Below are positions 1-7,557 of a DNA stretch of 64,000 nucleotides, in pieces; the stretch's first letter is position 1; each line of letters opens with the position of its first letter. Source of the DNA: Pelagibacterium flavum. GTDB lineage: Bacteria > Pseudomonadota > Alphaproteobacteria > Rhizobiales > Devosiaceae. Made by a program: the position numbers and the translations under genes. Under the pieces are notes generated by a model. It was given only the letters and a program-made list of their open reading frames with translations, searched no databases and was not told the origin of the DNA. Location of the stretch: NCBI RefSeq assembly GCF_025854335.1, contig NZ_CP107716.1, positions 496,001 to 560,000 on the forward strand, given 5' to 3'.

Positions 1-1
1 C

Positions 2-1051
2 TATGTCACAGCGCTCGACAAAGCAGAGGTTGCAGCAAAAGCTGGTTTGCTTGTCACCTTCGGTATTGCGCCTACCGAACCGGCCACCGGGTTTGGCTAT
101 ATCGAGGCGGGTGATGTGGGCCAGGGCGGCGCCCGAGCCGTTATGCGGTTCCTCGAAAAGCCCGATACCGAGCGGGCGCGGCAGATGGTCGATGCCGGGA
201 CCTATTTCTGGAACTCTGGCATGTTTGTCTTTGCAGCCGAAGTGTTCATCTCAGAATGTGAAGCGCTCACACCAGAGCTTGCCAGCACTGTCAGAAGCGC
301 AGTTGATCGGGCAACAAAGGATCTCGACTTTCTTCGGCTCGACGCCGAGAGTTTTGCCAACGCTCCCAACATCTCCGTCGATTACGCGATCTTTGAAAAG
401 ACCAAAAAGGCAGCCGTTGTGCCCGCAGCGATCGACTGGTCCGATCTGGGATCCTGGGATGCTGTCTGGAAGAGCCGGGCCCGTGACCAAAACAACAATC
501 TTGGAATTGGTCCCGTGACGCTCAATGCGATCTCGGGATCACTGGTCATTTCCGAAAAGCACCATGTGGTTGTCGACGGGCTCGACGACGTTGCCGTGCT
601 GGCCAGCGAAGACGCCATCTATGTTGGGCGACTGTCCTCGGCACAATCTGTTGGCGATATGGTCAAGCGCCTGAAAGCCGATCCGGTCACGGCCAACCTC
701 ACCGAAACCCATCAGACGAGCTATCGCCCATGGGGCGGGTATTCCTCGGTGCTCAATGGCGAGCGGTTCCAGGTCAAGCGCCTGTTCGTCAAACCGGGCA
801 AGCGCTTAAGCCTGCAAAAGCACTTCCATCGCTCCGAGCACTGGGTGGTGGTGCGGGGCACGGCCGAAGTCCAGGTGGGCGAAGACACAAAAACCCTGCG
901 CGAGAACGAGAGCGTTTATATCCCGCAAGGCGCTATCCACCGTCTGTCCAATCCGGGCAAGATCGAACTCGAATTGATCGAAGTTCAGACCGGGTCGTAT
1001 CTGGGCGAAGACGATATCATCAGGATCGAGGACGAGTTCGGACGAGGGTGA
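2..1051 (+). CDS. manC: Mannose-1-phosphate guanylyltransferase / mannose-6-phosphate isomerase, 5'-truncated by the window edge
   Basis: This is a bifunctional type II enzyme that makes GDP-mannose from mannose-1-phosphate and GTP and interconverts fructose-6-P and mannose-6-P; the product feeds exopolysaccharide or LPS synthesis. The reading frame is already open at base 2, so the N-terminal GTP-binding part lies upstream and 349 residues are visible. The nucleotidyltransferase part includes YFWNSGMFVF and IFEKTKKAAVVP. The C-terminal cupin isomerase domain starts near RPWGGYSSV and carries the metal-site motif LQKHFHRSEHWVVV followed by VYIPQGAIHRL. It converges on cysQ with about 80 bp between the stops. 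Family assignment is firm; the true start cannot be seen. Confidence 0.95.
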   Translation, partial: YVTALDKAEVAAKAGLLVTFGIAPTEPATGFGYIEAGDVGQGGARAVMRFLEKPDTERARQMVDAGTYFWNSGMFVFAAEVFISECEALTPELASTVRSAVDRATKDLDFLRLDAESFANAPNISVDYAIFEKTKKAAVVPAAIDWSDLGSWDAVWKSRARDQNNNLGIGPVTLNAISGSLVISEKHHVVVDGLDDVAVLASEDAIYVGRLSSAQSVGDMVKRLKADPVTANLTETHQTSYRPWGGYSSVLNGERFQVKRLFVKPGKRLSLQKHFHRSEHWVVVRGTAEVQVGEDTKTLRENESVYIPQGAIHRLSNPGKIELELIEVQTGSYLGEDDIIRIEDEFGRG

Positions 1052-1131
1052 ACTGGGCTCAAATAACCAGGATCGCGCTTTCGATTTGGAAATCGCAGTA
1101 GGCCGGGGGCGAGTTCGCCCTGCAACAGAGA

Positions 1132-2037
1132 CTAATCAGACAGAGAGGACGACGAGGATTTAAGCGCAGGCTGTACCATCTTGGCGCCCTTGCAGATCGA
1201 AGGAATTATGGCGCCGTCCCCAACGGCCCAGAAATGGGGGTTGGCGAAATCGGTGTCATGGTCTTGGTTGCGCTTGCCATAGACAAGCGGAGCACCGTCC
1301 AGATCGAGCACTTGGCCGCCGGCAGCGCGCAAGACCGCATCGCCTGCCGCGGTGTCCCATTCCATAGTGCGTCCGAAGCGAGGATAGAGATCGGCCCCCC
1401 CTTCGGCCACAAGACAGAACTTGAGCGAAGAGCCCATCGAAGTGAAGTCGGCGACCGGTAGGCTGGCGAGCCGGGGGTCGTTCTCTCCGCTGCCATGGGA
1501 GCGGCTGCCCACGAGGGTCAATCCTTGCGGCGGTGCCGCACGCACAACAATGGGCATGGACTCCAGGAGCTGGTGATTGTCGACCAGCGAGACAAAGGCC
1601 CCGCCGCCGGTGCTGCCCCACCAGATGCGCTTGAGGGCGGGTGCATAGACAACGCCAGCCACCGGAATGCCGTTTTCAATCAAGGCGATGTTGATGGTAA
1701 ATTCGCCGTTGCGCGCTATGAATTCCTTGGATCCGTCAAGCGGATCGACAAGAATGAACTGCCCGCCACACTCGGGGATGGTCCCGTTGGCGACAGCCTC
1801 TTCGGCGACCACGGGAATATCTGGAAAGGCGGCTGCCAGACGCTCGAGGATCAAGGCTTCGGCGGCCGTATCGGCCTCGGTCAAGGGCGAAGCATCGCTC
1901 TTTGTCGTGACCTCGAACTTTCGACCGTAGATCGAAAGGACCAAGATTCCGGCTTCAAGCGCAACGGCATTGAAAATGTCGGTCACTTCGCCCGCCCCCA
2001 TGGAGGCGGCGGAAGGTGGTTGGGCCGTGGGCATCAT
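1132..2037 (-). CDS. cysQ: 3'(2'),5'-bisphosphate nucleotidase CysQ
   Basis: This inositol-monophosphatase-family enzyme hydrolyses 3'-phosphoadenosine 5'-phosphate (PAP) to AMP, removing a by-product of sulfate assimilation. The protein is 301 aa, slightly longer than the usual 250-270 because of a 15-residue N-terminal extension and a serine-rich tail. The two metal-binding motifs of the fold are present: DPLDGSKEF in the first half and EWDTAAGDAVL in the second, with VVAEEA supplying the upstream acidic ligand. Two ATG codons occur in tandem at the start, so the first residue is uncertain by one. The member could instead act on another bisphosphate nucleotide, but DPLDGSKEF is characteristic of CysQ. 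Confidence 0.9.
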   Translation of the reverse strand: MMPTAQPPSAASMGAGEVTDIFNAVALEAGILVLSIYGRKFEVTTKSDASPLTEADTAAEALILERLAAAFPDIPVVAEEAVANGTIPECGGQFILVDPLDGSKEFIARNGEFTINIALIENGIPVAGVVYAPALKRIWWGSTGGGAFVSLVDNHQLLESMPIVVRAAPPQGLTLVGSRSHGSGENDPRLASLPVADFTSMGSSLKFCLVAEGGADLYPRFGRTMEWDTAAGDAVLRAAGGQVLDLDGAPLVYGKRNQDHDTDFANPHFWAVGDGAIIPSICKGAKMVQPALKSSSSSLSD

Positions 2038-2123
2038 TTTAACTCGTAATTTTGACGGGGCGCCGCCCCTCTATACGCGGGGAGCGCGGTCTATGGAACA
2101 GTGGCTAGATGTGAGCTCTCATT

Positions 2124-2154
2124 AGGTTGTCCTCGGTCAGGCCGAGGACAACCT
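2124..2154. repeat. 13-bp perfect inverted repeat, terminator-like hairpin
   Basis: AGGTTGTCCTCGG is followed by a 5-nt loop (TCAGG) and then its exact reverse complement. It lies 87 bp upstream of the cysQ start codon and is not followed by a T-run on either strand, so it is not a clear rho-independent terminator. It marks the left edge of the decayed sequence next to it. Confidence 0.55.
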
Positions 2155-2171
2155 GTTGAGGCACCACACAA

Positions 2172-2311
2172 CATTGTTGGGTAGGTGTCGTCGGCGCCGC
2201 AATCGGTCGTTAAAAAGTCGGTGGCCGAGGGGACGGGTGTGGTCCAGACCCTTGGTGCGCCTCATTATTTCGTCGCGGCCCGCGGCGATGGCTGCGAGGG
2301 TCCGGGTGAGC
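2172..2311 (-). pseudogene. Frameshifted remnant of an HisC-like aminotransferase
   Basis: Read on the minus strand, this stretch encodes LTRTLAAIAAGRDEIMRR followed, after a frameshift, by a GADDTYP-like block. This matches LARTLTSIAAGRDDIASR ... DCGADDTYATM in the intact aminotransferase encoded 0.8 kb away at 2942-4051. At DNA level the two stretches are clearly alignable over about 140 bp, including TCGTCGGCGCCGCAATCG, with scattered substitutions and a reading-frame break. Weaker similarity may continue to about 2360. It has no start, stop or PLP-lysine region and cannot be functional. It is either a partial duplication of the neighbouring gene or what is left of a second paralogue. The rest of the 2038-2486 gap shows no gene. 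Confidence 0.75.
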
Positions 2312-2486
2312 TACCGGTCGCAAGGACAATGCTTCTCAAGCGCACCTATCTTCGCGGGGCCGAGAACCCTGGCGCATAGGATGGTGCCACCTGCTGTCAA
2401 GAACCGCGGGGGGCGCCCTTGACGGGCGTCAATGCCGGAAGGAGCGGAGCGTGGGATAGTAACGATATGGGAACAGGAGGAACACC

Positions 2487-2897
2487 ATGTCGAACCATGC
2501 CCGATTAACGACTACACTCGCTCTCGCGCTCGGACTTTGCGCGATACCGGCCATTGCGCAGGACAATGCGCTGGGCCGCGACGAGTATATGGGCTCTTGT
2601 GCTGCCTGCCACGGCACGGACGGCCGGGGGCACGGCGAGTTTGCCGCCCATCTCAACGTCGAACCCACCGATCTCACCAAGCTGACCGAGAACAACGATG
2701 GGGTGTTCCCCTATCTTTATGTGTTTCAGACAGTGGATGGGCGGGCAGTGGTGCGCGGTCACGGCTCCCCGATGCCGATCTGGGGCGCGCATTATTCCAC
2801 CGATATCGGCGATACGGCGGGCCCCTATGGCGCCGAACTGCTGATCCGCGCCCGGATCACCGCCCTGGTCGACTATGTGGAATCACTGCAGGACTAG
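2487..2897 (+). CDS. Periplasmic class I c-type cytochrome
   Basis: This is a small exported mono-haem electron carrier of 136 aa. Residues 1-25 form a Sec signal peptide ending in IPAIAQ. The haem-binding motif CAACH occupies residues 38-42, and Met96 in the GSPMPIWG stretch is the probable axial ligand. The start is fixed by a strong AGGAGG ribosome site 6 nt upstream of ATG. The redox partner cannot be told from the context: it stands alone between the pseudogene region and the convergent aminotransferase. The length and the MPIWG motif resemble single-domain cytochromes that accompany dehydrogenases or terminal oxidases. Confidence 0.88.
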   Translation: MSNHARLTTTLALALGLCAIPAIAQDNALGRDEYMGSCAACHGTDGRGHGEFAAHLNVEPTDLTKLTENNDGVFPYLYVFQTVDGRAVVRGHGSPMPIWGAHYSTDIGDTAGPYGAELLIRARITALVDYVESLQD

Positions 2898-2941
2898 GCC
2901 GCTCGTTGATCGGGGGGATCGGTAGCCAACCCGAACTTCTC

Positions 2942-4051
2942 TTAACTGCTGGTTCCTTTAATGACGTCTTCCAGGACATCGCAGGCAAGGCCAATGTCCT
3001 TTGGTGTGCCCACGCTCATTCTTATGCAACGGTTCAGACCGGGTACGGCGGGCTTGCGAATGAAGATGCCGCGAGCCTGCATTTCGTTGAGCAGCATGGT
3101 TGCATAGGTATCGTCGGCGCCGCAATCGATCGCTACAAAGTTGGTGGCTGAAGGGATGGGTTCGAGGCCCAAGCCCTTGGCGCGGCTCGCTATGTCGTCG
3201 CGGCCGGCGGCGATGGATGTGAGGGTCCGGGCGAGATAATCCTGATCGGCGAGCGCCGCTGTGGCGGCGATCTGGGAAAGTTTGGTGACGCCGAAATGAT
3301 TGCGGATGCGGTCAAAGCCCGAGATGGTCTGGGGGGTGCCAATGGCGTATCCGGCCCGCATGCCGGCAAGGCCATAGGCCTTTGAAAATGTACGATATCG
3401 CAAGAGGTTAGGGCGCATGAGCGTTATCGGCGGCAGCGTGCCGGCGGGCGCGGTTTCGCCATAGGCCTCATCGAGGATGATGAGGGTGTCGTCCGGAATG
3501 GCCTCGACGAAGCGGGTGATCTCGTTGGCACTCCACCAGGTGCCCATGGGATTGTCGGGGTTGGCGAGATATACGATTTTGGGTTTGACGCCCAAAACAG
3601 TGTCCAAAAGTCCCGAGAGGCTTTCGCGGTCTTTTTCGTCGTAGGGAACCGTGACGCGTTCTGCGCCCTGGGCGGCGACGTGGTAGTTGAAGGTGGGGTA
3701 GGCGCCGAGCGAGGTGACGATCTTGTCGCCCGGTTCGAGATAAAGCCGACAGGTGAGCCCGAGCAGGCCATCGATCCCTTCACCGATGGAAATGGTTTCC
3801 ATCGGCGTGCCCAGATGGCGGGCAAGTGCTTCTTTTAATTCGTAATTTTCAGAGTCGCCATATGTCCAGACATCCGGTGCCGCCTCGGCGATGGCGGCGA
3901 TAACCTTTGGGGACGGGCCGAAGGGGCTTTCGTTGGCGCCCAGCCGCGCCCGGAACTTGATGCCCGTCTTGCGCTCGATGACCTCGGGACCAACGAAGGG
4001 AACGGTGGCGGGGAGGTTTGCGATAATGGCGGCGAGTTCAGGTCCGGCCAT
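2942..4051 (-). CDS. PLP-dependent aminotransferase, HisC-like (histidinol-phosphate aminotransferase family)
   Basis: This class I/II fold aminotransferase has 369 aa. The PLP-binding lysine sits in RTFSKAYGLAGMRAGYA, and other family blocks are NPDNPMGTW, IILDEAYGE and, at the C terminus, IRMSVGTPKDI. The family includes HisC, but several homologues are general transaminases, so I leave the symbol blank. I chose the ATG at 4051 because a GAGGA ribosome site lies just upstream of it; an in-frame ATG at 4063 and a longer open frame to 4108 also exist. It follows the COG4091 dehydrogenase gene on the same strand after 135 bp containing a degenerate repeat, so co-transcription is possible. Residues near 290 are duplicated in the nearby pseudogene. 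Confidence 0.82.
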   Translation of the reverse strand: MAGPELAAIIANLPATVPFVGPEVIERKTGIKFRARLGANESPFGPSPKVIAAIAEAAPDVWTYGDSENYELKEALARHLGTPMETISIGEGIDGLLGLTCRLYLEPGDKIVTSLGAYPTFNYHVAAQGAERVTVPYDEKDRESLSGLLDTVLGVKPKIVYLANPDNPMGTWWSANEITRFVEAIPDDTLIILDEAYGETAPAGTLPPITLMRPNLLRYRTFSKAYGLAGMRAGYAIGTPQTISGFDRIRNHFGVTKLSQIAATAALADQDYLARTLTSIAAGRDDIASRAKGLGLEPIPSATNFVAIDCGADDTYATMLLNEMQARGIFIRKPAVPGLNRCIRMSVGTPKDIGLACDVLEDVIKGTSS

Positions 4052-4107
4052 GGTTTTCCTCATTGTGACGCCCAATGGACCCTCGGTGCACTTGGGCCTT
4101 ACGCCCA

Positions 4108-4196
4108 AGTCATTTTTGTTCGTGAGGTCGAACCGGAAAAGTCTGCAACTTTTCGCTGACGCGGCCCTTCGGATCCTGACCCCACTCTAGACCGTT
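4108..4196 (+). repeat. Degenerate RIME-like intergenic repeat
   Basis: The stretch TTTTTGTTCGTGAGGTCGAA, then CCGGAAAAGTCTGCAACTTTT, ends in CACTCTAG. It is alignable with the half-element around 57790-57845 and more distantly with the complete copies at 24485 and 47403. It separates the aminotransferase from the upstream dehydrogenase gene. Confidence 0.4.
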
Positions 4197-5527
4197 ACGG
4201 CCAGTGGACCGAGGTGGAACATCGCATCCTGGCGCTGCCGGAGGGCGAAAAGCTTGGTCGAAGTGTCGGGCGTCGCATTGGCGGCGGTGAGAAGTTCACC
4301 CTTTTTGACCGGGGCGGTGACGCGCCCGCCTTCGAGCAGGCCGACGGGGATGGCGCGGGCGGCGCGGGCATCGGCAATTGTCATTGTCCAGGAGCGATAG
4401 CAGGTCTCGCCAATGGCATCGAATGTTTCACCGACGGCCAGATCACGCTTGGCCAGGGCGCAGACTTCGGCGACGGGGTTTGCGAGCGGCACCATGTCGG
4501 GCTTGCCATAGAGCATGATGCGGGCGGCGGTGAGCGGCACTTCGAGACTTGTGAGGTGATAGGGACGGAAGAACCCGTAATAGGGACCGGTCCCGACGTG
4601 AAGATCGTCCATGCGCTCGACGACGCGGGGATGGGTGGCTTTGGCGACGACGAACACGCCGGGGGCCACGCCTTTGCCGATCGTGTAATCGACAACGCCG
4701 GATTTTTCGAGCACGCCGCCATCGGCGCGCGGGATCAAAACCCTGGCCAGAGATTCGCGATCGGCGTTGGGACCGTGCATGCCGGGGCGGTCGGGGACGA
4801 GCCCGGTGGCGTTGGCGATGGCGGCCATTTCCACCATGGTTTTCGACCCGTCGATGAACTCGACGAGCATGCGCGGGTTCATGTTGCGGCGGGTGGCTTC
4901 CTCGCGATAATCGTCGGGCACCGCGTCGTGGTTTAAGGGATTGTTCTTGCCCTTGCCGGCGGCGACGATGTCGAGCCCGAGGGCAGAACAGAATTCGATC
5001 AGTTCCATGCACGAGGACGGCTCGTCGCCGGCGCCGACCGAATAGATGACCCCGAGCCTGTCTGCTTCGTGCTTGAGGTAAGCGCCGATGGTGACGTCGG
5101 CCTCGACATTCATCATCACCAGATGCTTGCCGTGCTCCATGCCGAGCAGATCAAAATCGGCCCCCACGCCGGGCTTGCCGGTGGCGTCGATGATGACATC
5201 GACTTCCGGAGCGGTGACCATCAGTTCGGTATCGGCGGTCACCGCGATCTTGCCGGTATCGATGGCGGCGCTCATGGCCGAGCGGGTTCCCACCTCACTG
5301 GCGTGGGCCTTGCCCTCGCCGGCGCCATAGGCGATGTCCATCGCGGCCATTGCCGTGTGGGGGCGGCGGGTGGAGATGGCGGCGATTTCAATGCCGTCCA
5401 TCAGCGAGACCTGGGTGACCAGATCGGTGCCCATTTCGCCCGACCCGATGATGCCCAGACGGACCGGTTTGCCGGTGTCGTTCAGGCGCTTGAGGTCACG
5501 CGCGATACCCGTTTTGGAAATTGTCAT
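4187..5527 (-). CDS. NAD(P)-dependent oxidoreductase with C-terminal SAF domain (COG4091, homoserine dehydrogenase-like)
   Basis: The protein is 446 aa. Residues 1-170 form a Rossmann fold with the dinucleotide loop LGIIGSGEMGTDLV and VDVIIDATGKPGVG. The middle part carries YSVGAGDEPSSCMEL and AAGKGKNNPLNHDAVPD, both typical of this family. The last 90 residues resemble a SAF domain (VGETFDAIGETCYRSW, IPVGLLEGGRVTAPVKKGE). Old database entries call the family homoserine dehydrogenase-like or FlgA-like; relatives act in sugar-acid catabolism, so the substrate is unknown. The start at 5527 is an ATG preceded by AAGGG; the frame continues upstream only through a TTG. It lies directly upstream of the aminotransferase, possibly in one unit. 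Confidence 0.85.
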   Translation of the reverse strand: MTISKTGIARDLKRLNDTGKPVRLGIIGSGEMGTDLVTQVSLMDGIEIAAISTRRPHTAMAAMDIAYGAGEGKAHASEVGTRSAMSAAIDTGKIAVTADTELMVTAPEVDVIIDATGKPGVGADFDLLGMEHGKHLVMMNVEADVTIGAYLKHEADRLGVIYSVGAGDEPSSCMELIEFCSALGLDIVAAGKGKNNPLNHDAVPDDYREEATRRNMNPRMLVEFIDGSKTMVEMAAIANATGLVPDRPGMHGPNADRESLARVLIPRADGGVLEKSGVVDYTIGKGVAPGVFVVAKATHPRVVERMDDLHVGTGPYYGFFRPYHLTSLEVPLTAARIMLYGKPDMVPLANPVAEVCALAKRDLAVGETFDAIGETCYRSWTMTIADARAARAIPVGLLEGGRVTAPVKKGELLTAANATPDTSTKLFALRQRQDAMFHLGPLAVTV

Positions 5528-5670
5528 GACCCTTGGGGGCTCTTTGTGCAAATTGGAACTGGTGTGGCGCCTGTCTAGATCATTTTGCGCTCCATTGGAA
5601 ATAGAGCGGGAACGTCTTTCCTTGGTTCTCGCTTGCCATCAGTATGAACAAGGAAAGCAGGGAGCGGCTC

Positions 5671-6726
5671 ATGGACGAGATTTCCATTTCAATCGAGGGC
5701 GGGTGCGGGATCATCAGGCTGACCCGGCCCAGGGCGATCAATGCGCTGAGCGCCGAGATGATCGGGGCGGTGCGCTATGCGCTCGATGAATGGGATGAAA
5801 ATGACGATGTGCGGGCCGTGCTGATCGAGGGAGAGGGCGAAAAGGGGCTTTGCGCCGGCGGTGATGTGCGCAGGACGCGCGAGATGGCGATGGCCGGAGA
5901 CACACGGCCCGTTTTCTCTTTTTTTGCCGACGAATACGATATGAACGGGCTGATCGCGACCTATCGCAAACCCATCGTTGCGCTCCAGCACGGCATCGTC
6001 ATGGGCGGCGGGATCGGGATTTCCTCGCATGCGCGGTACAGGATCGCGACGCCATCGAGCCGGTTTGCCATGCCCGAAGCCGCCATCGGGTTTTTCTGCG
6101 ACGTGGGGGTGAACGCCATTCTCTACCAAGCCAGCGAGGCGCGGGCGCTGGCCTTTCTGCTGTCGGGGCAAACGGTGGGTGCGGCCGACGCCATTGCCCT
6201 AGGCCTGACCGATACCATGGTGCCCGAGGACGCGCTGGCGGACTTGCGGGGCCGGGTGATCGACGCGGCGCAGGCGGGCGATCCCGATACGGCGATCACG
6301 GCGCTGATCCAGTCGGAATCGATCGATGCGGGCGCGGCCGATTTTTGCGCGCTTTCTGATTCACTGGCCGAGATTTTTGCCGCGCCGGACGCTGAAAAAA
6401 TCGTCGAAGGGCTGCTCGACTGGTCCGAGGATGGCGATCCGGGCGCCGCGGCGCTCTACGCCTCGATTGCCCGCCATTGCCCGACCTCGCTTGTGGCCAT
6501 CGTGCTGTCGCACCGTCGGGCGCGGCACAAGCGCGACGTGCGCGCCATTCTCGAGGATGATCTGGCGCTGGCCCGCCATATGGCCATGCGCCCCGATTTC
6601 GCTGAGGGGGTGCGCGCGGTGCTGGTGGACAAGGACAAGGCGCCCAAATGGGAGCCGGCGCGGCTGGCCGATGTGGACGTTACTGCGCTGCAGCGGGTGC
6701 TGGGGGCAGCGGAGGCGGTCGGGTAG
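5671..6726 (+). CDS. Enoyl-CoA hydratase/isomerase family protein, 3-hydroxyisobutyryl-CoA hydrolase type
   Basis: This crotonase-fold protein has 351 aa. The length (crotonases are about 260 aa) and the long C-terminal helical extension point to the 3-hydroxyisobutyryl-CoA hydrolase subgroup, which works in valine degradation. The oxyanion-hole motif GLCAGGDVR and the block MPEAAIGFFCDVGVN, matching the PE..IG.F.DVG pattern of that subgroup, support this. The ATG at 5671 has GGGAG upstream; another in-frame ATG at 5644 lacks a ribosome site. The gene stands alone, divergent from the COG4091 gene. Confidence 0.85.
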   Translation: MDEISISIEGGCGIIRLTRPRAINALSAEMIGAVRYALDEWDENDDVRAVLIEGEGEKGLCAGGDVRRTREMAMAGDTRPVFSFFADEYDMNGLIATYRKPIVALQHGIVMGGGIGISSHARYRIATPSSRFAMPEAAIGFFCDVGVNAILYQASEARALAFLLSGQTVGAADAIALGLTDTMVPEDALADLRGRVIDAAQAGDPDTAITALIQSESIDAGAADFCALSDSLAEIFAAPDAEKIVEGLLDWSEDGDPGAAALYASIARHCPTSLVAIVLSHRRARHKRDVRAILEDDLALARHMAMRPDFAEGVRAVLVDKDKAPKWEPARLADVDVTALQRVLGAAEAVG

Positions 6727-6777
6727 GGCGCCAAACCGAGAGCCAAGTTGGGGCAGTTATTGGTGCCCCGATAGGGT

Positions 6778-6934
6778 TGTCGATTGTGGAAATGCTGCTG
6801 GACCCCGGGAACCAGCCCCGGGGTGACAGGGGAGTGGGTACGAGACGGCGTTGCCTCAAACTCACCCTTTCATTCGGGGATGTTGCGCAGCGCCTACCAA
6901 AAACGCCTGAATGCCGATTCAGCCTGGAGCTGCG
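6778..6934 (+). repeat. Long interspersed repeat with GC palindrome, copy 1 (shorter form)
   Basis: It begins TTGTCGATTGTGGAAATGCT, continues with a GC palindrome (GGACCCCGGG ... CCCCGGGGTGAC), then ACGGCGTTGCCTCAAACTCA, and ends CGCCTGAATGCCGATTCAGCC. The same blocks in the same order occur at 49799-50013, which holds about 60 extra bases in its second half. It fills most of the gap between the crotonase gene and the MarR gene, next to the stop of the latter. Confidence 0.75.
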
Positions 6935-6938
6935 ATAC

Positions 6939-7409
6939 TCAAAGCATTCTCAAGTTGTCGATGATCCTGTCCAGAAACGTCTTGAGGGCCAGAACGTCCT
7001 CTGCGGCAAGGCCCTTGGTCAGTAGCTCTTCTTCTTTCCGAGCCTCTCGCAGGAGCGCATCCACGGTCTGGTTGCCCTTGTCGGTCAGCCACACGCCATT
7101 GCGGCGACGGTCACCGGGGGCGGGTTTGCGAACAAGCAGGTCGTCGGCCTCGAGCTGATCGAGAATGTTGACGAGACTGGATCGCCCGAGGGCCACCATT
7201 TCTGCCAGCCGGTTCTGCGACAGGCCGGGCTCCTGGCGAATGGCGGCCAGCAGACCGAGATAGCGCGGCGCCCTGCCGTAATCGGTGAGACGTTCTTCAA
7301 ACGCCCGAAAAGCCAGGATCTGGGCCATGCGCAGCTTGTAGCCAAGGACGTCTCCGGCGCTTTCAGGTTCGTTGCCAGCGTTGGTGACCCTGTCGGTTTT
7401 GCGGTCCAC
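6939..7409 (-). CDS. MarR-family transcriptional regulator
   Basis: A 156-aa winged-helix repressor. The helix-turn-helix lies around GLSQNRLAEMVALGRSSLVN, followed by the wing LLVRKPAPGDRRRNGVWLT, whose DRR-N pattern is typical of MarR. It is transcribed divergently from the acyl-CoA ligase operon, with a perfect palindrome between them (7443-7462) that is its likely operator. Regulators of this family next to CoA ligases commonly sense aromatic or alicyclic acyl-CoA thioesters; applying this here is inference. Repression of both itself and the operon is expected. Confidence 0.88.
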   Translation of the reverse strand: MDRKTDRVTNAGNEPESAGDVLGYKLRMAQILAFRAFEERLTDYGRAPRYLGLLAAIRQEPGLSQNRLAEMVALGRSSLVNILDQLEADDLLVRKPAPGDRRRNGVWLTDKGNQTVDALLREARKEEELLTKGLAAEDVLALKTFLDRIIDNLRML

Positions 7410-7442
7410 TCAATTCTCCTTGACGCCTCAAGCAAATTCAAT

Positions 7443-7462
7443 ATTGTTCGATATCGAACAAT
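7443..7462. promoter_or_regulatory. Perfect 20-bp palindrome, probable MarR operator
   Basis: ATTGTTCGAT is immediately followed by its reverse complement ATCGAACAAT. It lies 33 bp upstream of the marR start and 95 bp upstream of the ligase start, the usual place and size for a MarR dimer site controlling a divergent pair. No second copy was noticed in the window. Confidence 0.75.
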
Positions 7463-7557
7463 TCTAACACGAACATAATGGCTCGAGCAAAGTTCCCCTG
7501 TCTCTGATTGCTATTGCCCGAGACCATCAAAATTGCAAACCGCTTTGGAGCAGCCAG

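Noticed and set aside
1107..1120. GGGCGA-GT-TCGCCC hairpin after manC
   Set aside because: Short stem with a 2-nt loop and no T-run; too weak to call a terminator.
2432..3151. 239-aa plus-strand frame overlapping the cytochrome gene
   Set aside because: Overlaps the haem protein in another frame, lacks motifs, and continues through the end of the aminotransferase gene; taken as a GC-rich shadow.
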